Below, one piece after another: positions 1 through 8,023 of a DNA stretch of 54,006 bases. This stretch comes from Frankia canadensis. Lineage in GTDB: Bacteria; Actinomycetota; Actinomycetes; Frankiales; Frankiaceae. Under the pieces are notes generated by a model. The model made no database searches. It was not told the DNA's origin and saw nothing but the letters and a program-made list of their open reading frames with translations. A program made the translations under genes and the position numbers. The first letter of the stretch is position 1. Each line of letters opens with the position of its first letter. The DNA is taken from the NCBI RefSeq assembly GCF_900197875.1, contig NZ_FZMO01000113.1, positions 1 through 54,006 of the forward strand. The letters are read 5' to 3'.

Positions 1-39
1 CGCCTGACCACCACCCGCCGCCCCGCCCTCGGCAGCTAA
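1..39 (+). CDS. C-terminal tail of a gene cut by the window edge
   Basis: The frame starting at base 1 is open for 12 codons (ending ...RRPALGS) and stops with TAA at 37-39. It is directly followed by a strong inverted repeat, as expected at the end of a transcription unit. Too short to assign a family, and its reality rests on the stop plus terminator arrangement. Confidence 0.4.
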   Translation, partial: RLTTTRRPALGS

Positions 40-55
40 CTCCCAAACGCACACC

Positions 56-97
56 CGAAGGGCCGGCCCACTCCCACCGGGAGGCGCCGGCCCTTCG
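56..97 (+). terminator. Intrinsic terminator-like hairpin
   Basis: A perfect 12-bp inverted repeat, CGAAGGGCCGGC at 56-67 and its complement at 86-97, encloses an 18-nt loop. It begins 16 bases after the TAA at 37-39. No U-tract is visible, which is common for high-GC actinobacterial terminators. Confidence 0.7.
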
Positions 98-273
98 CTA
101 TGCCACGGCGTCTGAAGCGCCGCCTGAAGCCCCTCCGCAGGCCGCCGGCGAAGGCGGCCCGTGGCGAGCTGGGCGCAACCAGCCGAGACGCAGTCGGCCG
201 CACCCGTCACCAGAGCGAACTACACCCCAAAAAAGCACGACACCCGGCGTCACCAACCTCCGTCGGCACATAT

Positions 274-364
274 GGAGCTTGCGCTACGCGCAAGCTCCCA
301 GGAACCACGACTGGCCGTTGAGAACGGCCTGCCGTGCGCCCGCGTGACGCGAGCACGGCAGGCC
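274..364. repeat. Cluster of three inverted repeats
   Basis: Stem 1 is GGAGCTTGCG at 274-283 with its complement at 289-298. Stem 2 is GGCCGTT at 313-319 with its complement at 323-329. Stem 3 is GGCCTGCCGTGC at 326-337 with its complement at 353-364. Stems 2 and 3 share bases 326-329 and cannot both form. The cluster lies downstream of the minus-strand gene at 411-650, so it may act as its terminator. Confidence 0.55.
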
Positions 365-410
365 TCTCACCGAGCTGCGCGCTCCCACGGAAGATCAGCG
401 CCGAGGCGGA

Positions 411-650
411 CTAGCTCTTCGGGAGCGGCTCCCGGAAGACGAGGGTCACCTCGACGTCACCGAAGTGTTCGGTGAAGAGGGCGTCCACCGGCAGCGTGGC
501 CAGCGCCGCGGACACCTGCGCCACCGTCGCGTCCGGATCAACCGTCAGCCCGTGATCCACCACGGGCGCGTGGACGATCGTCGCCACGCGGACAGGCTGA
601 GACGAGAGAAGCGGACCACCGATCGGATCAGGGATCGGGTCGTAATTCAT
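411..650 (-). CDS. Small hypothetical protein of the integrated element (79 aa)
   Basis: A 79-aa protein without a recognised family. It starts MNYDPIPDPIGG and has alternating hydrophobic segments but no membrane span or signal peptide. The start is well supported: AGGAGG lies on the minus strand at 660-665, nine bases before the ATG at 650. It diverges from the AlpA/MerR-like gene at 801-998, and the intergenic region carries two copies of a palindrome, so both genes may share a regulator. Three hairpins lie downstream (274-364). Function unknown; the setting suggests a mobile-element accessory gene. Confidence 0.7.
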   Translation of the reverse strand: MNYDPIPDPIGGPLLSSQPVRVATIVHAPVVDHGLTVDPDATVAQVSAALATLPVDALFTEHFGDVEVTLVFREPLPKS

Positions 651-736
651 GATCTACGGCCTCCTGGTAGCCAGGGCCCGCCGCCGACCTTCGCGGCCGG
701 CGGGACCGTCAGCGACACACACCATCTGGCGTAGTC

Positions 737-784
737 GTCAATTGACAACCATCCCCCTTCTGTTCGAGGTTGTCAATTGACAAC
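737..784. promoter_or_regulatory. Twin palindromic operator between divergent genes
   Basis: A perfect 16-bp palindrome GTTGTCAATTGACAAC lies at 769-784. A second, shorter copy (GTCAATTGAC plus AAC) lies at 737-749. The centres are about 35 bp apart. The sites sit between the small gene starting at 650 (minus) and the AlpA/MerR-like gene (plus). Inference: autoregulatory operator for the HTH protein, or the binding site of an element-encoded excision factor. Confidence 0.6.
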
Positions 785-788
785 TCCA

Positions 789-794
789 TATGAT
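789..794 (+). promoter_or_regulatory. -10 element for a leaderless transcript
   Basis: TATGAT at 789-794 is followed by exactly six bases and then an in-frame GTG at 801. Transcription would then start on the start codon itself. The -35 position falls in the palindrome at 769-784, so a bound repressor would block the promoter. Confidence 0.4.
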
Positions 795-800
795 CGCCTC

Positions 801-998
801 GTGGCACCGCCGGTGATGGGAACCCGCGAAGTCGCCGACCGCCTCGGCGTCTCCCGTCAGTACGTCCTCCGGCTACTACGAGACGACCCCGCCTTCCCCC
901 GACCGATCGCCGAGCTGTCCGCCGGCCTCATCTGGAACACCAGCGACATCGAGGCCTACGCCGCCACTCGCGGAAAAGATCGCGGCGCCCCCTCTTGA
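801..998 (+). CDS. AlpA/MerR-like helix-turn-helix protein (excisionase-like)
   Basis: A small DNA-binding protein of about 65 aa. Residues around MGTREVADRLGVSRQYVLRL form a MerR/AlpA-type winged helix-turn-helix, followed by the FPRPI and DIEAY segments usual in this family. The frame is open from a TTG at 777, but that codon lies inside the operator palindrome. GTG 801 (leaderless, six bases after TATGAT) or ATG 816 are better starts. Such proteins serve as excisionases or small activators in actinobacterial and phage elements. The gene shares a control region with the small minus-strand gene. Family confident, role inferred. Confidence 0.75.
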   Translation: MAPPVMGTREVADRLGVSRQYVLRLLRDDPAFPRPIAELSAGLIWNTSDIEAYAATRGKDRGAPS

Positions 999-1306
999 TC
1001 ACACTGTGAATCGAACCCGGGTGCATGCCGGGCCCGGCCCGCGCCTCGACCAGACGGTCAGGCACGCGGCACTTGGCCCTTCGACAAGAGACATCGCCAT
1101 CGCATCCGCCAGCCTCGGAACCCGAAGCGGTTCGCCGTCTCCCGGTACCTTCCGAACCCAAAACCGACATAAACCGGGCGGAATCACCGCCATCTTGCGG
1201 ACGCGCCGGGAACAGGCGTCCGAAATATGCTGCTCGGGCAGGGCAGCGTCGGGCGTCCGCGCCCGGCGAAGGGTCACAACGTCCTCGGCGACGCCGCCGC
1301 GAGTAG
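999..1306. other. Non-coding or decayed stretch
   Basis: No reading frame here has a convincing protein-like sequence or ribosome binding site. The stretch separates the AlpA-like gene from a helicase remnant and is probably decayed element DNA. An in-frame stop at 1304-1306 closes the helicase frame on its left. Confidence 0.4.
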
Positions 1307-1681
1307 CCCTCAGGAGCAGCGCCGGACGCCAGACTGCCGCACATCCTGCAAAGAAATCTCGAGGAGCAGCTGGGCAAGCTGGGCGTGGACGACACGGACC
1401 AGGACGACTGGCTGACCGCGCTGCGCACCAGCCTGTTCCAACGTCTCTTCCTGCTGCTCCAGTACGCGCGGACCGAGGAAAGGACCATCCGGCTGGACAA
1501 GCAGTTCCGGATGCACCCGGACCTCGGCAACCTCGTCAGGCGGATGTTCTATGAGCCGACCGGGCCTCGCATCGAGAACGGAGGGACGGCCGAGCAGAGG
1601 CGGCACGGGTTCGCGCAGTATGGCGGACGACCTGCAGCCTGGCACACCACGACACGGCATCGATGTCACACAATGCTATAG
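1307..1681 (+). pseudogene. Remnant of a superfamily-1 (DNA2/NAM7-like) helicase
   Basis: The frame read from 1307 carries LPHILQRNLEEQLGKL near 1334-1381 and then IRLDKQFRMHPDLGNLV and MFYEP (about 1488-1560). The latter match the conserved QxRMHP...FY block of UvrD/DNA2/NAM7-type superfamily-1 helicases. A further match (HGFAQYGGRPAAW) ends near 1645. The Walker A half is absent, a stop closes the frame at 1304, and the sequence after 1650 no longer looks like protein. This is therefore a C-terminal-half fragment truncated at both ends. It sits inside the element and may be cargo or a target interrupted by insertion. Confidence 0.6.
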
Positions 1682-1888
1682 AAACGTTACCAGGAGAGAC
1701 TCAGTGACCCGGGTCGATCACCGATGGGTCGTACGCAGGTAGGGAACAGCAGCTTCTGGCACAGCTCGTGAGCAGATGTGCCGTGACGGTTCGTGGGGTT
1801 GCAATGCGATGCGTGCATCAGCCTGGCCGCTGCCGCGATGACTTCCGTGAGGTCCTTGGCGGTGTCCTTGCCTCCGATCTTGTCGCCC

Positions 1889-2209
1889 ATGACGGAGACA
1901 AGGCCACCAGCAAGGTCTGCGGCAGCGCTACCCGATTCCGGCGCGCCAGGGTCCGCGACGGGGGAGCGGAGTCGAACAGAGTGTGGGAACAGCGACGGGT
2001 CTCCCAGAAGCGCCGGCCGTTCGCTGGGTTCGGCGAATGGCGTCTCGGTAGGGGAGGCGGTCCGGTTGATCCCACCGGAGACCCCGCCCGTCATTACGCC
2101 GGACGTCGCGCGGCTGTTGCTGCGTATCCTGTACGCAGCGAGGGCCAGTCGCCGCTCCTCCGAGGCCAGTCGGGCACGGGGTGGGCCGCCCCGCGGCGCA
2201 TCGACCTGA
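1889..2209 (+). CDS. Small protein encoded just upstream of the serine integrase
   Basis: About 106 aa from ATG 1889; the frame is also open from GTG 1793. The N-terminal two thirds are low-complexity. The end carries a Pro-rich segment and an amphipathic helix (PPVITPDVARLLLRILYAA). Short proteins of this style are often found directly before actinobacterial large serine recombinases, which is why I favour this strand. The spacing to the recombinase ATG is 36 bp. A competing minus-strand frame at 1687-2247 has a plausible patch (MGDKIGGKDTAKDLTEVI), so the true gene here is not settled. Function unknown. Confidence 0.45.
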   Translation: MTETRPPARSAAALPDSGAPGSATGERSRTECGNSDGSPRSAGRSLGSANGVSVGEAVRLIPPETPPVITPDVARLLLRILYAARASRRSSEASRARGGPPRGAST

Positions 2210-2245
2210 CCGGTCTGCGTCCGACCATCCTGAAGGGCAGAGCCC

Positions 2246-3949
2246 ATGATCCGGTTTGCCTTCTACGGCCGAGTGTCCACCGAGGACCAGCAGGACCCGG
2301 AAGCGTCGCGCAGCTGGCAGCTCGGGCGGGCCCGCGCCCTCATCGACGGCCACGGGCAGGTCGCCACCGAATACTTCGATGTAGGCCAGTCCCGTTCCCT
2401 GCCCTGGAAGCGTCGCCCAGAGGCCGCGCGTCTGCTTCAGGACCTCCCGCATTCCGACCGTGGATTCGACGCGGTGCTCATCGGCGAGCCGCACCGGGCG
2501 TTCTACGGCAACCAGTACGGCCTGACCATGCCCGTCTTCGAGCACTACGGAGTCACCCTGTGGGTTCCAGAAGTCGGCGGGCCCATCGACCCCGCCTCCG
2601 AGGCCCACGATCTGATCATGTCCGTGTTCGGGGGCATGTCCAAGGGCGAACGAAACCGAATCAAGATTCGGGTGCGGTCCGCGATGCAGTCCCAGGCCAA
2701 GGTCGAAGGCCGCTATCTCGGTGGACGGCCTCCCTACGGCTACCGTCTCGCCGACGCCGGTCCCCATCCCAACCCGGCAAAGGCCGCCGACGGCAAGCGT
2801 CTCCACGTGCTGGAGAAGGACCCGGTCACGGCACCCGTCGTGGAACGGATCTTCCGCTGGTACCTGGGCGGCATGGGGTTCTTTCTGATCGCCCAGACAC
2901 TGACCGACGAGGACATCCCCTCACCATCGGCCTACGACCGGGCCCGTAACCGGCACCGCACCGGCATCGCCTGGTCGAAGGGCGCGGTGCAGGCCATCCT
3001 CGCGAACCCGCGCTACACCGGCTACCAGGTCTGGAACAAGCAGCACAAGGCCGAGGTCCTTCTCGACGTTGACGACGTCGCTCTCGGCTACGAGACCAAG
3101 CTGAAGTGGAACGAACGGGAGCAGTGGGTCTGGTCCGACCGGCCCGCCCACCCCGCCATCATCGACAGGGCGACCTTCACCGCAGTCCAGGAACGCCGCG
3201 CCCGCCGAGGGCCCAGCTCCGACCGGCCGAAGGTCCGTGCCGCGCACCCCTACGCCCTGCGCAGCCTGCTGGTTCACCATCAGTGCGGCCGACGGATGCA
3301 GGGCACCTGGAACCATGGGCACGCCCACTACCGTTGCCGCTACCCGCAGGAATACGCGATCGCCAACCTGATCGACCATCCGCTGGCGGTCTACCTCCGT
3401 GAGGACGCGATCCTCCCCGACCTCGACGCCTGGCTGGCCAGCGCCTTCGACCCGCAGCGGCTCACGGCCACCCTGGACGCGCTCGTAGACCAACAGCCCG
3501 AGGAGACGACCGCCCTGACCGACCCGATCCGCCGGACGATCGCCGCCTGCGACCGCAGGCTCGCCCAACACCGTGCCGCCCTCGAAGCCGGCGCCGACCC
3601 CATCCTCGTGACCGGGTGGATCAACGAGACCCAGGCCGAACGCGCCACGGCCGTGGCCGCCCTCGCACGGGCCGGAGCCCGCACGAAGACCACACCGCCT
3701 CGCCTCACCCGTCAGGAGATCAAGAACATCGTCGAAGGCCTCGGAGAGATCATCGACGTCATCCGCGCGGCAGAGGCAGCCGACAAAGCGGAGATCTATG
3801 GCCAACTCGGGCTGCGTCTAAGCTACGATCACGAGACCCACGTGGTCTCGGCTGAGGTCTCACCGAGATCATCGGTGGGCCTACTGGCTGTGTCCGAGGG
3901 GGGACTTGAACCCCCACGCCCGATAAAGGGCACTAGCACCTCAAGCTAG
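2246..3949 (+). CDS. Large serine recombinase (site-specific integrase)
   Basis: A 567-aa large serine integrase that would catalyse recombination between attachment sites of the element and chromosome. The N-terminal resolvase domain (about 1-150) has the catalytic serine in YGRVSTEDQ (Ser11). The recombinase domain follows (about 165-290, GGRPPYGYRL, ANPRYTGYQVW). A zinc-ribbon segment near 340-365 is degenerate: HHQCGRRMQG and HYRCRY keep fewer cysteines than usual. A coiled-coil-like region spans about 430-490. The last 18 codons (SEGGLEPPRP...) run antisense through the 3' half of tRNA-Leu and stop at 3949, inside the tRNA. The gene was therefore completed by, or shares sequence with, the tRNA attachment site. 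Start: ATG 2246 after GAAGGG. Confidence 0.9.
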   Translation: MIRFAFYGRVSTEDQQDPEASRSWQLGRARALIDGHGQVATEYFDVGQSRSLPWKRRPEAARLLQDLPHSDRGFDAVLIGEPHRAFYGNQYGLTMPVFEHYGVTLWVPEVGGPIDPASEAHDLIMSVFGGMSKGERNRIKIRVRSAMQSQAKVEGRYLGGRPPYGYRLADAGPHPNPAKAADGKRLHVLEKDPVTAPVVERIFRWYLGGMGFFLIAQTLTDEDIPSPSAYDRARNRHRTGIAWSKGAVQAILANPRYTGYQVWNKQHKAEVLLDVDDVALGYETKLKWNEREQWVWSDRPAHPAIIDRATFTAVQERRARRGPSSDRPKVRAAHPYALRSLLVHHQCGRRMQGTWNHGHAHYRCRYPQEYAIANLIDHPLAVYLREDAILPDLDAWLASAFDPQRLTATLDALVDQQPEETTALTDPIRRTIAACDRRLAQHRAALEAGADPILVTGWINETQAERATAVAALARAGARTKTTPPRLTRQEIKNIVEGLGEIIDVIRAAEAADKAEIYGQLGLRLSYDHETHVVSAEVSPRSSVGLLAVSEGGLEPPRPIKGTSTSS

Positions 3950-3975
3950 CGCGTCTGCCATTCCGCCACCCGGAC
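3891..3975 (-). tRNA. tRNA-Leu (anticodon GAG)
   Basis: On the minus strand the acceptor arms GTCCGGG (3975-3969) and CTCGGAC (3898-3892) pair with one G-U. The anticodon stem CTAGC/GCTAG encloses loop TTGAGGT, giving anticodon GAG (reads CUC and CUU). A long variable arm and the T-arm GGGGGTTCAAGTCCCCC are present, as expected for a class II tRNA. The discriminator is A at 3891; CCA is not encoded. The 3' half is overlapped antisense by the end of the serine integrase gene, marking it as the likely attachment site. The tRNA itself looks intact. Confidence 0.95.
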
Positions 3976-4125
3976 AGGTGGTAGCGGGGTGTCTCACCCG
4001 CGTACGACTGCGATGTTACACGGTCGGACAGGGTGCTTGTCGCTACCCTCGACCACCGGCAGATCAAGAGCAACCGTGTGTCCCGTGGGGGCCTGGCAGC
4101 AGGCGTGGACGACCACGTCGAACGG

Positions 4126-5208
4126 TTACTGGTGGCGGACCAGCGCTTCGCCCGGAGGGCGGGACCCGCGGGTGTCCGGGGTGGGGTAGGCGAGGACGTC
4201 ACTGGTGACGGTGACCCGGACCTCGCTGCCGGGTTCGGGTAGCTCCGTGCCGCTGAGGCGGGCGGTGATCGGGAGCCCGTCGGGGTGCAGGGTCAGTCGC
4301 ACCGCGGCGTCGTGGCCGTAGTAGCTGATCTCCCGTACGGTCGCTGTGGGCCCGTCGCCGTCGTGGCGCAGGCGGAGCTGCTCGGGGCGGACGAGGACCT
4401 CGGCCGGGCCGGTGACGCTGGGCGTGCGAACGACGAGGGTGCCCAGTGCGCACCTCGCCTTGCCGTCGATGACGTCGGCGGGCAGCAGGACGGCCTCGCC
4501 GAGGAAGCGCGCGATCCCGGCATCACGTGGCTGCCGGTAGACGGTGGCAGGCCGGTCGATCTGGACCAGGCGCCCGTCGCGCATGATGGCGACCTGGTCG
4601 GCCATGGACAGCGCTTCGGCCTGGTCGTGGGTGACCAGGACCGCCGTGGCCCCGGCAGCGCGCAGCGCGGCGGCGACGGCGCGGCGGGTGTCGTCCCGTC
4701 GGCGGGCGTCGAGCGCGCTGAACGGTTCGTCGAGCAGCACGAGGTCGGGTTCCGGTGCCAGTGCTCGGGCCAGGGCGACCCGCTGCTGCTGGCCGCCGGA
4801 CAGCTCGTGCGGGTTGCGGCCGGCGATCTCCCGGTCGAGCCCGACGAGGTCGAGCAGCTCCCGTAGCCGGTGCCCGGACCGCCGCTCGCGCCGGGAAAGA
4901 CCGAACGCGATGTTGGCGGCCACGCTCTGGTGCGGGAACAGGGCGCCTTCCTGGGGCACGTAGCCGATCCGCCTGCGCTGCGGCGGCACCGAGCGCCCGC
5001 CGGCGAACACGGTCTGCTCGCCGAGGGTGATGGTGCCGGTGTCGGGGTCGGCGAACCCGGCGATCAGCCGCAGCAGGGTGGTCTTGCCACAGCCGGAGGG
5101 GCCGAGGATCGCGGTGAGGCCACGGGCGGGGGCGTCCAGGTCGACCCCGTGGAGCACCCGGGTCGTCCCGAACGACTTCGTGACGCCCTGCACGGTCAGT
5201 GCTGTCAT
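4126..5208 (-). CDS. Ferric-iron ABC transporter, ATP-binding protein
   Basis: A 360-aa ABC ATPase that powers uptake through the permease encoded just upstream. Walker A is GPSGCGKTT (about 36-44), the signature LSGGQQQR (about 140), and Walker B LVLLDEPF with the H-loop THDQAEA. A C-terminal TOBE-like domain (about 250-345, VRPEQLRLR) is typical of the FbpC/FutC/PotA group. The ATG at 5208 overlaps the permease stop in ATGA, so the two are translationally coupled. Iron(III) specificity is inferred from the permease and binding protein types and from the iron-box candidate upstream of the operon. Last gene of the operon. Confidence 0.9.
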   Translation of the reverse strand: MTALTVQGVTKSFGTTRVLHGVDLDAPARGLTAILGPSGCGKTTLLRLIAGFADPDTGTITLGEQTVFAGGRSVPPQRRRIGYVPQEGALFPHQSVAANIAFGLSRRERRSGHRLRELLDLVGLDREIAGRNPHELSGGQQQRVALARALAPEPDLVLLDEPFSALDARRRDDTRRAVAAALRAAGATAVLVTHDQAEALSMADQVAIMRDGRLVQIDRPATVYRQPRDAGIARFLGEAVLLPADVIDGKARCALGTLVVRTPSVTGPAEVLVRPEQLRLRHDGDGPTATVREISYYGHDAAVRLTLHPDGLPITARLSGTELPEPGSEVRVTVTSDVLAYPTPDTRGSRPPGEALVRHQ

Positions 5209-6704
5209 CCGGAGGACGCCCTCCTCATGTCACGGGTCAGAAGGTAGGTGGCCGGTGTCGACAGCAGCACCATCACGGCGGCATAGGGCGCGGCCTCGCC
5301 GTAGGCGAGACCGTCGCTGCTGGCCCAGAACCGGGTAGCCAGGGTCTGGGTACCGGTCGGGGCGAGCAGCAGCGTCGCGGTCAGTTCGGTCACGACCGCG
5401 ATGAACACCAGCGCCGCCCCCACGCCGAGTCCGGGCGCGGTCAGCGGGATCGTGACCCGGCGCAGGCCGGCCATCGCGGACAGGCCAAGGCTTCGCGCGA
5501 CGTCGTCGAGCACTGGGGGCGCCTGGGCGAGCGCGGCCCGCACACCCACCACGGCGCGCGGCAGGAACAGGATCGCGTAGGCCGCCGTCAGCAGCGGAAC
5601 CGTCTGGTACAGCGCTGGGACGACGCGGATGCTGATCGTCACCAGCGCCAGCGCCACCACGATTCCTGGCAGCGCGTTGCCGAAGTAGGTGCTGCGCTCG
5701 ATGAGGGTGGCCAGCCGACCGGGGCGGCGCACGTCCAGCCAGGCCACCGGCAGCGCCAGCGCCACGGTCACCAGGGCGGCGGTGGCTCCGAGCCCGAGCG
5801 AGGTCGCCGCGGCCACCCCGAGTGGGCCGAAGGCCACGTGGCTGGTCGTGCCCTTGGCCAGCCAGTAGACGAGGCTGCCCAGCGGTACTCCGAGCGACAG
5901 CGCGGCCAGCAGCGCCAGCCCCGCCACGGCGGGCAGCGTCAGGGCGCCCAGCCGCACGCGGGGAGCGGGCCGGGCGGCGCCGGAGCCGACCCGCGCGTAG
6001 CGGGCGCGGCGGCGCAGCCGCAGCTCGGCGAGCAGGAGCAGCAGGCAGTAGGCCAGCAGCACGGCGGAGAGCATGTTGGCCGCGGGGCCGTTGAACGAGG
6101 ACTGGTACTGCTCGTAGATCGCGACGGTGAAGGTCGGGAACCGCAGCATCTGCAGCGCGCCGAACTCGGCCAGCAGGTGCAGCCCCACGAGCAGGCAGCC
6201 ACCCGCCAGTGCGGGGCGCAGCTGCGGCAGCACGACCCCCCAGAACACCCGCAGCGGACCGCGGCCCAGAGTGAAGGCGCTTTCCTCCAGCGCGGGGTCG
6301 AGCCCGCGCAGGGCAGCCCCCACCGGCAGGTACACCAGCGGGAAGTACGACAGTGTCACGATCAGCAGCGCCCCGCCGTAGCCGCTCGCCCCCGGCAGCA
6401 GCGACACCCAGCCGTAGCTGTTGACAAAGGCGGGGATCGCCAGCGGGGCCACCAGCAGCACCCGCCACAGGCCCCGCCACGGCACCGTCGTGCGTTCCAC
6501 CAGCCACGCCGTCGCTGTCCCGAGCACGGCGCAGGCCAGCACGCATCCGGCGATCAGGCGGCTGGTGTTCCACAGCAGCTCCGCGGTGCGGGGCCGCAGC
6601 ACCAGCTGCCGGATCTCGGCCCAGCTCGAGGTCGCCACATAACTGGCGACGAACCCCAGCGGCAGCAGCACCAACAGCGCGACCAGGACCCCCAGTACGG
6701 GCAC
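5205..6704 (-). CDS. Ferric-iron ABC transporter, fused two-domain permease
   Basis: An integral membrane permease with two homologous halves, as in FbpB/SfuB iron(III) importers. About 12 membrane spans are visible, and each half has the EAA-type loop (LEESAFTLGRGPLRVFWGVVLP and DVARSLGLSAMAGLRRVTIPL). The frame is open far upstream into the binding-protein gene. GTG 6704 is the first conventional start giving a sensible N terminus (VPVLGVLVALLVLLP is the first span). A CTG at 6827, overlapping the binding-protein stop, is an alternative that would add 41 residues. The stop overlaps the ATPase start in ATGA. Confidence 0.88.
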   Translation of the reverse strand: MPVLGVLVALLVLLPLGFVASYVATSSWAEIRQLVLRPRTAELLWNTSRLIAGCVLACAVLGTATAWLVERTTVPWRGLWRVLLVAPLAIPAFVNSYGWVSLLPGASGYGGALLIVTLSYFPLVYLPVGAALRGLDPALEESAFTLGRGPLRVFWGVVLPQLRPALAGGCLLVGLHLLAEFGALQMLRFPTFTVAIYEQYQSSFNGPAANMLSAVLLAYCLLLLLAELRLRRRARYARVGSGAARPAPRVRLGALTLPAVAGLALLAALSLGVPLGSLVYWLAKGTTSHVAFGPLGVAAATSLGLGATAALVTVALALPVAWLDVRRPGRLATLIERSTYFGNALPGIVVALALVTISIRVVPALYQTVPLLTAAYAILFLPRAVVGVRAALAQAPPVLDDVARSLGLSAMAGLRRVTIPLTAPGLGVGAALVFIAVVTELTATLLLAPTGTQTLATRFWASSDGLAYGEAAPYAAVMVLLSTPATYLLTRDMRRASSG

Positions 6705-6823
6705 GGCTGACGGAAGGCGCCCGTGGGCGAGGGCCAGCGCGCGCGGCAGGTCCTGGGCGACCTGCGGCGTGGCCGGATGTGCGTCAGTGGCCGGTTGAGC
6801 GTCGGTGGCCGGAACCGAGCTGG

Positions 6824-7840
6824 TCAGAGCAGCCCCGCCTTCTGCATCAGCGTGACCACCTCGGGCCCGTTGAGCTTGGCCGGGTCCACCTCGGGCGGAT
6901 CGAGCACACTGATCGGCCTGAGCACCGAGTTGGTCACACTGGGCAGGAGTGGGTACTCCATCGCCTTGCTGGCGGCGAGCACCTTCTGGCCGGCCTCGCT
7001 GGTCAGGTACGCCAGGAACTGCTGGGCCTGCGGCTGCTTCTTGCTGGAGGCCAGCACGCCCGCGCCCGAGGTGCTCAGGAACGCGCCCGGGTCCTGGTTG
7101 CCGAAGAACCTGAGCTCGGCGTTGCCGCTGGAGACGCCCCCCGCGGCGCGGTCCTTGTACCAGTAGTAGTGGTAGCTCACCCCGGCGGCGACCTCGCCGG
7201 AGTTGACGGCCTTGAGAATGGCGATGTTGTTGGAGTAGGCCTTGGCGTTCGCCTTGAGCCCGTCCAGCCACTGCCGCGTGGCCGTCTCGCCCCTGAGCGC
7301 GAGCACGGCGCTCACGATCGCCTGGAAGTCCGCTCCGGAGGGAGCGATGCCGACCCGGCCCCGCCACTGCGGCTGGGCGAGATCCATGATCGACACAGGG
7401 AGCTGCCCGGGGGCCAGCGCCTTGGTGTTGTAGACCAGCACGGTCGAGCGCGCGGCGAAGCCGACCCAGTTGTGGCTCGACGGCACGAACTTGCTCGGCA
7501 CCTGGGCAACCGTCGCGGTGTCGACCCGGGCGAGCAGGCCCCTGCTGTCCGCCAGCCCCATCGCGGGCGAGTTCTCGGTCATGATCACGTCGGCCGGCGA
7601 GGCTTTGCCTTCCTGCACGATCTGGTTGGCCAGCTCCGCGTCGGCGCCGGGCCTGACGTTGACCTTGATCCCGGTCTGTTGCGTGAACCCGTCTGCCATC
7701 GCGCTGAGTAGCTCTCCGTGCGGAGCCCCATAGACGGTGAGCGCATTGCCGTCGGCTCCGGACCCGCCTCCGCAGGCAGCGAGCGCCGCACCCAGGGTCA
7801 CGCTGAGTAGCACGGGCAGGGCCCGCCTCGACCGACGCAT
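6824..7840 (-). CDS. Ferric-iron ABC transporter, solute-binding lipoprotein
   Basis: A 338-aa family 1 extracellular binding protein, first gene of the importer operon. The N terminus MRRSRRALPVLLSVTLG is a lipoprotein signal ending in lipobox LAAC (Cys23), then a glycine linker. The body resembles iron(III)-binding FbpA/FutA proteins (GADAELANQIVQEG, ADVIMTENSPAM, NWVGFAARSTVLVYNT). YHYYWYKD may include the tyrosine pair that often binds Fe(III). The ribosome site GGGAGAGGGAG precedes the ATG at 7840. An iron-box candidate lies 20-40 bp upstream, so repression by an IdeR/DtxR protein under iron sufficiency is likely. Confidence 0.9.
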   Translation of the reverse strand: MRRSRRALPVLLSVTLGAALAACGGGSGADGNALTVYGAPHGELLSAMADGFTQQTGIKVNVRPGADAELANQIVQEGKASPADVIMTENSPAMGLADSRGLLARVDTATVAQVPSKFVPSSHNWVGFAARSTVLVYNTKALAPGQLPVSIMDLAQPQWRGRVGIAPSGADFQAIVSAVLALRGETATRQWLDGLKANAKAYSNNIAILKAVNSGEVAAGVSYHYYWYKDRAAGGVSSGNAELRFFGNQDPGAFLSTSGAGVLASSKKQPQAQQFLAYLTSEAGQKVLAASKAMEYPLLPSVTNSVLRPISVLDPPEVDPAKLNGPEVVTLMQKAGLL

Positions 7841-7861
7841 ACGCTCCCTCTCCCTCGATTG

Positions 7862-7880
7862 TTAGCTCAGGTATACCTTA
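7862..7880 (-). promoter_or_regulatory. Iron-box candidate (IdeR/DtxR type) for the importer operon
   Basis: On the minus strand TAAGGTATACCTGAGCTAA matches 13 of 19 positions of the known actinobacterial iron box TTAGGTTAGCCTAACCTAA. Its core AGGTATACCT (7869-7878) is a perfect palindrome. It ends about 20 bp before the ATG of the binding lipoprotein (7840). Confidence 0.6.
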
Positions 7881-7967
7881 ACCAGCATCACCGTGAAATG
7901 ATCTCTAAAGCGGCATCTGACCTGCGCGTTCTGTGCCCTTCGCCACAGATCTACCGTTGATGTTCGG

Positions 7968-7986
7968 TTAGGTTAACCTACCCAAT
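7968..7986 (+). promoter_or_regulatory. Iron-box candidate (IdeR/DtxR type) for the adenylation-acyltransferase gene
   Basis: TTAGGTTAACCTACCCAAT matches 15 of 19 positions of the iron-box consensus, with a perfect 12-bp core TAGGTTAACCTA (7969-7980). It lies 40-80 bp upstream of the gene starting at 8024/8048. It probably places that gene under iron control together with the divergent importer. Confidence 0.7.
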
Positions 7987-8023
7987 CGTTTCCCCTGGTT
8001 CCAGTGCCGGCAGCTACCGGTAG

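Noticed and set aside
1010-1035. GAATCGAACCCGGG, resembling a tRNA T-arm on the minus strand
   Set aside because: No acceptor, D or anticodon arms can be built around it.
5230-6573. Long Arg/Pro-rich minus-strand frame inside the permease gene
   Set aside because: Frame-shifted shadow; composition is that of out-of-frame GC-rich coding DNA.
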